From assembly GCA_029582165.1 (NCBI GenBank), contig CM055869.1:56679518-56743517 (forward strand): a stretch of DNA of 64,000 bases, in the 5' to 3' direction. Origin of the DNA: Portulaca oleracea. Taxonomy: Eukaryota > Streptophyta > Magnoliopsida > Caryophyllales > Portulacaceae. This document shows, piece after piece, positions 58,005-64,000 of this stretch (its first letter is position 1; each line of letters begins with the position of its first letter). The position numbers and the translations under genes are program-made. The notes beneath the pieces are model-generated. The model ran no database searches. It had not been told where the DNA came from and saw only the letters and a list, made by a program, of their open reading frames with translations.

Positions 58005-59053
58005 TCTTTTGAAAGTTTATCAGAGAAAGTGTATTTTTTCTTCTATGACAATATATATTTTACTAAAAGTGTATAGTCAAGAATGTATACTCTAACATTC
58101 ATTACTTTTTATGCTAAGCACGAGTATGAAACTAATTCTAGTCTTTCGCAAATACAATAATCACATACATCCGTGAATGGGGTATTGACTCTAACTAATT
58201 TGTATTAATAGGCGATTGACTAGAAATAATCTAAATTGATTTTTTGGTTGATATTGTGCTAAACTTTGAAACTATTTATTGTAATTAAATGTTTTTTTTT
58301 TCCTAATTTTAGCATTTAAAAATCCAAATTTTAGTGCCTAAAATAGAAAAAGAAGGTTTAGTGACAGTAAAATTGGTTAAAAGTTTAGCATAATGTTAGC
58401 CAAAAAGTCAATTAGATTATTTGTAATCACTCGCATATGAATAATGATTAATTGAAGCCAAAATCCCCCATGATATTTGACTTGGAAACTTGAAAAAAGA
58501 AAGAAAACGAAGAGAAAGACACCTAAGAGACTTTCTCATTCTTAGTCAAAACCAAACCTAGCTTTGGCCACTTTTTTAAAAATTCAAACTACATATACTT
58601 GGCATGAATACTTAGGCATAATCAAGTTATTAAGAAAATCAAACAAATTGAAAATTAGGTGTGGAGATATTCTATTCAATCTCTAGTTTAATGTGAACCA
58701 CATACATAGATCTCAAAGCATGAGCTTGCACTTAAAGGTTTGAAATCTCTCCTAACTTAAAAGTTGATAAAAGATACTCACTAACTCAAGCCTAATTCTC
58801 TAAGTTGGATCACATTAGCATGATAATTAGCTTAGCAATGTGGAGTTACAAGATATTTAATTCTTACTTAAAATGGCAAAGTGTCTTGTCTCATTTTGTA
58901 CTAATGTAGGGACAACCTTTTTTAAGGTCTCCTACATATGAGCTAACAGGCTAAGCATGGCATATGAAATAAACATTGTCCTAATTCCAAGGCCTAACTC
59001 TAGACTAAACAACAACCATACGTACTCTAATTAATCATAATGTGAACCTAACC
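58005..59053. other. Intergenic, nothing seen
   Basis: No supported feature. Confidence 0.5.
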
Positions 59054-59313
59054 ATGATTATCTCTTTTTTTTTCGTTGGAAGCCAAACATGCTATAAAGT
59101 ATCAAAGATGCTTCAAAATATCCGTCAAAACAACAAAAACAACAGAGGCAAACCACCAAAACAAACAACAAAAGCAGAAACTACAGCCAGGAGAACCCCG
59201 AAAAGACACCTAAAAACAACTAGAAAACCACCCAAAAAACCCAAAAAATAAATCATTTCTTCTCAGATGGAATAATCTTACTAATATTTAATCTCTTTAA
59301 TGATAATCTCTTT
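59054..59313 (-). mobile_element. 5'-truncated LINE copy with target duplication
   Basis: Tail in minus orientation (T-run at 59,065-59,073, then GGAAGCCAAACATGC and GTATCAAAGATGC). Direct repeats ATGATTATCTCTTT (59,054-59,067) and ATGATAATCTCTTT (59,300-59,313) bound it, 13 of 14 matching. ORF 59,042-59,251 is the A/C-rich tail read in frame. Confidence 0.7.
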
Positions 59314-59430
59314 AAAATGTTTTAATCTCTTACTAATTCAAGCAAGCATCAAAGCCTATACCATGTGCTTTGGTTGCTCTTTAAGATATTTGTGACTCCC
59401 TCTAGATCAAAACAACTGTTGTTTTGACAT

Positions 59431-59695
59431 TAGAATTGGCAAACTTTTGTCCAACCCGGAAAAAACGGGTCTGGACATAGATTTTTCGACCGAATTTTGA
59501 TATCGACCGAATTTTTGGACATGAAATTTCTCTTTTTTCTATTGTCTGAACCCGATTTTAGCTTCATCCGAATTGTCTGACTCTGTCCGACCCAAAATAA
59601 AACCGGGTCGGGCGTGAATTTTTCGTCCAAATTTTGACATTGACCGAATTTTTTCCACCCGAATTTATTTGAACCCGAATTTTTCGCCAACGCTA
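59431..59695. mobile_element. hAT-type MITE with perfect 8-bp duplication
   Basis: TAGAATTGGCAAACTTTT to TTTTTCGCCAACGCTA, flanked by TTTGACAT (59,423-59,430 and 59,696-59,703). The interior is inverse to the 24.1-kb copy. The minus ORF 59,430-59,690 is a repeat translation. Confidence 0.88.
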
Positions 59696-59794
59696 TTTGA
59701 CATTTTTACTAAAAGTTTGTTAGCTTTGATCTATAATAATATATTCAAAATTGTCGAAATTATAGTTTTAACAACAAATAATTTCTTAAGAATA

Positions 59795-60049
59795 CTCCCT
59801 CCGTTCCATATTAATTGTCGTATTTGAAAATTGTGCAGTCAAATTTCATAAAATTTGACTATCAATTTCTCAATATATACAATAAGTTGCTATATAAATA
59901 CCATAGTTAGATTCATAGCGAATAATTCTATCATAAAAGGATAATATTGCAATTGTTCATAACATATTAGGTAAAAAATTGTCAATTAAAGAGTGACACT
60001 GGAGACCATGAAAGTCAATGTTATGACAATTAATATGGAATTGAGGGAG
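59795..60049. mobile_element. Stowaway-type MITE
   Basis: CTCCCTCCGTTCCATATTAA to TTAATATGGAATTGAGGGAG, nearly perfect inverted ends, TA on both sides. Confidence 0.88.
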
Positions 60050-60336
60050 TACAACCTTATGACACTTGCAAATATGAAATGTTAGGAATTAATATGAGTC
60101 TAAAGTCTGTAGCGGAAGTAAATGATCAGAATGTATGAATTGAGAAAAAAATATGAATAGATCAATACTTTAAATAGGTGAGTATAAAGAAACAATATTT
60201 ACATGGAAATCCAAGATGTGAAAAAACCACGAATGTCAATTGATAAATCCACCAGTATAAAGGAAGATTACAAGAGAGACCCCAAATGACTTATAACACA
60301 ATGGGAGTCATTTGAAGGCAAAAAATCGGATCGTAA

Positions 60337-60495
60337 TATATTGACCTTTAAAATTGGCACCAATATACCCAACTTTTGTATTTAGGTGTTATCAATTTAC
60401 TAAAACATGACTATTTTAGGTCGATTTCAGTACATTAATAACACCTAAATATAAAGGTAAAGTATATAGTTGTCCAATTTTAAAGGTCGACATAC
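60337..60495. repeat. Fold-back repeat with ~60-bp arms
   Basis: TATTGACCTTTAAAATTGG...TATTTAGGTGTTATC pairs with GATAACACC-like AATAACACCTAAATA...CCAATTTTAAAGGTCGACA. The loop is ~30 bp around 60,405-60,430. Confidence 0.7.
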
Positions 60496-61300
60496 ATCAA
60501 TCCAATACCAAAAATTAAGACATGATGAACATCCATCTTATTTTTTTTTGTTGTTTTTATGAGCATAGCTCATGCTGTGATGAACGACAGGAAAGTCAAT
60601 GGGCAGAAGTTTTATGAGCCACCGAAAAACTACGGAATAGACGCACGGAAATTAAAAGCATGATACAATGATGAAGTCATGTATCCCGGGCGGATGATGC
60701 TTTCAACAATATGTATTACATGCTTCTGAAGCATGTGCTCCAGATATTTGTGAGTGAACAAACATAATAATTAAAGTGAACAACCTAAAATATGGTGGTG
60801 AACAACCTAATATAAATAGGTGAACAATCCTAATATATGGAGCATGTGCTTCTGGTGCACCTAATAAATTGCAGCTTTCAACGCTTGGTATTTGCAATAT
60901 GACCAGTTTATGCCACATAAAAGCCCATATAAACTCGTGAATAGTCATCATATATTTGCAATAGTTACCGGTATTATTTTAATCCAGTTATTTGCTTGTC
61001 ATGTACATTGCGGAAATAATTGAAGATGTGTGTGTTGATATAAGAAAAATTATAGTAATACATCATTCATAACAAATTTTTTACCAATAATTTAGGGCAT
61101 GTCAAGTGGTTAAAAGCTATCAAAATTTACTGAAACTTATCAAAATCTAATTAGTTATAACATTATATAATGCGCAAACATAATTCTCCGCACAAAATCT
61201 AATATGTTTGTTTAACAATTCTAGGAACCTTAAACTTAGGCAACAAAAATGCTTAGCCAGATCTCTCCTCTTCATGCAACAATTGTCAATTACCCTAATG
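60496..61300. other. Intergenic upstream of the RALF-like gene
   Basis: The minus ORF 60,703-60,951 has no recognisable domain. Otherwise AT-rich. Confidence 0.4.
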
Positions 61301-61308
61301 ATATAAAT
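61301..61308 (+). promoter_or_regulatory. Candidate TATA box of the RALF-like gene
   Basis: ATATAAAT, 172 bp before the ATG. If used, transcription would start near 61,330 and the inverted repeat at 61,359-61,443 would lie in the leader. Inferred by position. Confidence 0.4.
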
Positions 61309-61358
61309 AATTGTTTTGTCAATACTCTAAACCAAGCATTTGAATCATTTGAACTCTA

Positions 61359-61443
61359 AATTAATTAGGGGGAAAAGGAACAAGAAGCCTATTCTTCGCT
61401 TTTTTTTTTGTTAGCTTCTTGTTCATTTGAGCCCTAATTAATT
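61359..61443. repeat. Inverted repeat upstream of the RALF-like gene
   Basis: AATTAATTAGGG (61,359-61,370) pairs with CCCTAATTAATT (61,432-61,443), and GAACAAGAAGC (61,378-61,388) with GCTTCTTGTTC (61,414-61,424). This leaves two 7-bp and one 25-bp unpaired segments. Confidence 0.9.
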
Positions 61444-61472
61444 ATAAAGTTCCGTGACAAAAGTAAGTTAAC

Positions 61473-61769
61473 ATGGCAAACATTTTTAGCAAGAAAATCA
61501 TAGTTATACTAATCGCAATGCTCTTAATTTCCTCTTCTTTTCAAAGTGTTAAAGCTACACGGGATCGAAGCAATGAACACAATGTCATCGGAAGAAAGTT
61601 ATTGGGTGCCTACATTAGTTATGGTGCACTTGGACGTAACAAGATTTTTGGAAAGATGAATCAGAGATTGCCTCCTCCTGCAAACGAATACACCCCATGT
61701 GTCAAACATCCTTGTCGTCATTATAAATCACTCACGGATGTAAAGCAGGAGGTATTAAAAAATCCGTAA
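61473..61769 (+). CDS. RALF: RALF-like secreted peptide precursor
   Basis: 98 aa, one exon. Residues 1-28 are a hydrophobic signal peptide. A short linker with RKLL (41-44) stands where longer RALFs have the RRxL protease site. Residues 47-53 are YISYGAL, the receptor-contacting motif of the rapid alkalinisation factor family. The C-terminus LPPPANEYTPCVKHPCRH matches the conserved Pro-Ala-Asn-x-Tyr...Cys...Cys-Arg end. RALFs are apoplastic hormones perceived by CrRLK1L receptor kinases with LLG co-receptors. Odd: only two cysteines (C76, C81). The first pair is gone, with IFG where IPC is usual, and the last pair is five residues apart. A 15-residue tail follows. It could be a divergent small RALF or a decaying copy; the frame is intact. 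Confidence 0.82.
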   Translation: MANIFSKKIIVILIAMLLISSSFQSVKATRDRSNEHNVIGRKLLGAYISYGALGRNKIFGKMNQRLPPPANEYTPCVKHPCRHYKSLTDVKQEVLKNP

Positions 61770-62594
61770 TCTTGAGGTAATGTTTTGAGGGTCTTCACGG
61801 AATATATGGGATTAGGGTTTAATTTGTTTGCTATCCTTGTATCATGAACTTAACTAACTTTTGGCTTAAATGGAACTTTATTATGAAATGCTTGATAAGT
61901 TATTAATGAAGCCATTATTTGATAAATATCAATGAAGTCATTAATTAACTCAGAGACAAAGTCACATATTGGCATAATTAATTGCGTTATGTATTGTATC
62001 AAAGTTAAAGAAACTTCGCTATCATGTCGGACTATCTGGGCTTAAAGTAGTCAATATGTGGTGAAAAATTACTGAAATCTACCACCTCCAAAATTTGAAT
62101 TATTATTGTCTATTTTGAGCGTTCATATTATTCGACATATTATGTCCCCAAATCAGGATTATTTCAATCCTAAAAACCCTACATGCTTTCACTTTAAGAT
62201 GTTTGAATTTGACAAGTTAAAGGAAAATGAACTTCTACAGTATTGGGATTCAATTAGAGATATTTAGAATCCCTTTACAATTCTTACATTTATTTTGAGA
62301 AATTTCTAGAGTTGTATGGGGACCAAACCGAACTAGATCAAAGACCGACCAAAGGCTAACCGAACTGAACGGGGTCACTTATGGTTGGGTCATGTATTTC
62401 ATTGTTTTTGGATGTGTAAACAAATGGAATAACTCATGCATTGGGTCCAACATTTGACGAAGGTGAGGATTTTCACCATATATATGTTGTGTTGATATTG
62501 CGACAGCCTTTGTCAAGTTTAAGCAATTAAAAGATAACTTAATAAAAATTCCAAACAAATTGTCTTTATAAATTTCAACCTGTTTAGTGACAGA
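61770..62594. other. Intergenic downstream of the RALF-like gene
   Basis: No gene seen. The minus ORF 62,379-62,663 runs into the LTR and is not supported. Confidence 0.45.
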
Positions 62595-63238
62595 TGTTTT
62601 GATTTTTAGAGTGTTATTAGTAGACAAACAATAAATCAGAGTGAAAAACAAATAAGGATTCAATACAAGGTTTTAAGGTGGAAAAACCCAAATCGGGAAA
62701 CAATCACGGACAATGTACTCTAAGAGGATTACAAGTGTTTATTAGAGATTCCCAAACCTCTACAATCTCTCACAACATCCCTAGAGTTACAACCTAAGGA
62801 CTCAACACTCACATTTGATACACCTCATACAACTCCCTTAGGGACACAGGGATTAAAGGTCAATATTTTGTGATACAAAATGAAACACTCAATTTAATAT
62901 ATACAGAATAAACCTATCCCTAGATGTTATTTAAATTGATATTGGCTACAACAATTAGGGTTAAAGCATAACACGGCGGGCAAGGAAAAACATAACTTAA
63001 GTCGGCAAAAAAAACCGACCAAAAAATATCCAAGCTGGGCTTCGATACTATCTGTGTCTCAGACGACATGAACTGTGTCGCCCAGACATGGTCTATGTCG
63101 TCATAGACACGACCCGTGTCACTTACCAGCAATTGTTTCTTCACCTTCAGACCTTCGTACGATCCATTTTCTTCACCAGAACACCCATGTCACCTGTTCT
63201 TTGTCCCAATGAGAACCAATTGAGCTCCAAACTCAACA
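62595..63238 (-). repeat. Copia 3' LTR with extra palindromic segment
   Basis: TGTTTTG...CTCAACA. About 140 bp longer than the 3,381-3,883 LTR. The extra segment (~62,965-63,135) carries GACATGAACTGTGTC, GACATGGTCTATGTC and GACACGACCCGTGTC. Confidence 0.8.
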
Positions 63239-63253
63239 ATGTCCCACTTGAAA
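63239..63253 (-). promoter_or_regulatory. Polypurine tract
   Basis: Minus strand TTTTCAAGTGGGACAT directly before the LTR end TGTTGAG. One base differs from the AAGTGGGAGAT of the other copy. Confidence 0.75.
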
Positions 63254-63610
63254 ATCAATTACATTCGTAGCCATCATAATCATCATCGATCATCATTTCT
63301 ACACTTCCTCGAATCCTCCTAGTGCATCCACTTCGATCTAGTTCAGCAAAGATCAACTGAGGTATCAGTTGACCTCCCATTAATTCCTTTTTTTTTATCA
63401 ACATGCTCCTACTTGAACTGATCATGCCGCTGCAACTTCGAAATATGCACCTTCGTCAACAACTTAAGGAAATTAGGGATTTGACTTTTACCTCAAGTTG
63501 AACTTATCGAATTACCGTGCAAGTTAGGTTCCTCCCCTGATCATTTGGTCTCATTGCCTTCACTGGAAACTTCCTCGTTTCTGGTGCCCTTCTCTCATCA
63601 GAGAAACTAA

Positions 63611-63988
63611 TTACGCGCTTTGACGAACATAAATAGGCCTGTTAGAATTATCAATGACAGTATATATGGTCCCTTCTTTCTTGCCATTTGCAATTATCGA
63701 AGGTCCTTGCGTAACTTTCAAACCCGAGACGTACAAAACATTCATAAACCTCCAAGACCCACCCTTACAAGTTTTACTTCTCACATCATCTCTTGCTAGC
63801 ACCTTTAGACTCAAATAGTTTGTGACGCCTAACCTTGCAAATCTCTCACTCACAAAGTTACTAAAGGACTCCTTGCTATACGAAGAATGAAACGACGCAC
63901 CTGAATCTACAACCCAACTTCTTTCTAACTTGTCAGCACTAACAGTTAGGGCATCATTCGAATCCTTAGCATAATTTATAGAGGTCAT
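63611..63988 (-). pseudogene. Copia protease fragment
   Basis: Contains SWVVDSGASFH with D-S-G intact, then KESFSNFVSERFARLGVTNY and GGSWRFMNVLYVSGLK, aligning with the 4,221-4,790 fragment. It lacks about 20 residues between VSGLK and KVTQGPS present in the other copy. Ends at the same pre-integrase position. Confidence 0.85.
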
Positions 63989-64000
63989 TATAATTGTTCT

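Larger units (their letters stand above)
62595..64000 (-). mobile_element. Second copy of the internally deleted copia family (cut by window end)
   Basis: 3' LTR at 62,595-63,238, polypurine tract at 63,239-63,253, then the same 3' interior as the 3.4-kb element. It continues across the same deletion junction into the protease fragment. Homology to 3,884-4,690 is continuous in order. The 5' part lies beyond the window. Confidence 0.85.

Overview
The window is a stretch of AT-rich plant nuclear DNA, most likely from a eudicot. Only two genes look intact, a GLUTAMINE DUMPER-type membrane protein and a small RALF-like secreted peptide. Almost everything else recognisable is transposable-element material: Ty1/copia retrotransposons, L1- and RTE-type LINE remnants, and many short inverted-repeat DNA transposons (CACTA-, hAT-, PIF/Harbinger- and Tc1/Mariner-type). 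I cannot name the species from the sequence.

Layout. 1-2.4 kb is AT-rich with no gene. 2.46-6.5 kb is a decayed LINE-like element (minus strand) interrupted at 3381-6402 by a complete, internally deleted copia element; a 396-bp CACTA-type element sits in one of its LTRs. 7.6-8.1 kb holds a LINE RNase H remnant. 9.3-12.5 kb is a second copia (plus strand), running from LTR through gag, protease and integrase into RT, full of stops and cut off in RT. 13-29 kb is dense in small elements: hAT MITEs, fold-back CACTA derivatives, Tourist-like MITEs, three consecutive Stowaways (22.9-23.8 kb) and LINE tails. 30.0-32.9 kb has an RTE LINE (minus) abutting an L1 RNase H end (plus). The GDU gene lies at 33,540-34,055, with a MITE 21 bp past its stop. 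36.9-41.0 kb has another RTE piece and a long L1 ORF2 remnant split by an LTR-bearing insertion. 41.3-41.65 kb has degenerate and 27-bp tandem repeats. 42-56 kb is AT-rich DNA with MITEs, a possible copia LTR, fold-back elements and microsatellites. 56.2 kb holds an L1 endonuclease fragment. 57.4-58.0 kb is a single copia LTR with a duplicated primer-binding site. 59-60 kb has a LINE tail, a hAT MITE and a Stowaway. The RALF-like gene is at 61,473-61,769. 62.6-64.0 kb is a second copy of the internally deleted copia family and runs off the window.

The most interesting signals are: (1) arrays of about 15-bp palindromic modules (type ACACGG-N-CCGTGT) in four different LTRs, sometimes changed symmetrically on both arms; (2) two copies of one copia deletion derivative sharing the same internal junction, so the deleted form itself seems to have spread; (3) a one-LTR copia insertion with a possible 5-bp target duplication outside a doubled primer-binding site; (4) a RALF-like peptide that keeps YISYGAL but has only two cysteines, behind a long inverted repeat; (5) several non-autonomous transposon families whose target duplications can be read directly. 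No previously undescribed multi-gene system is visible.
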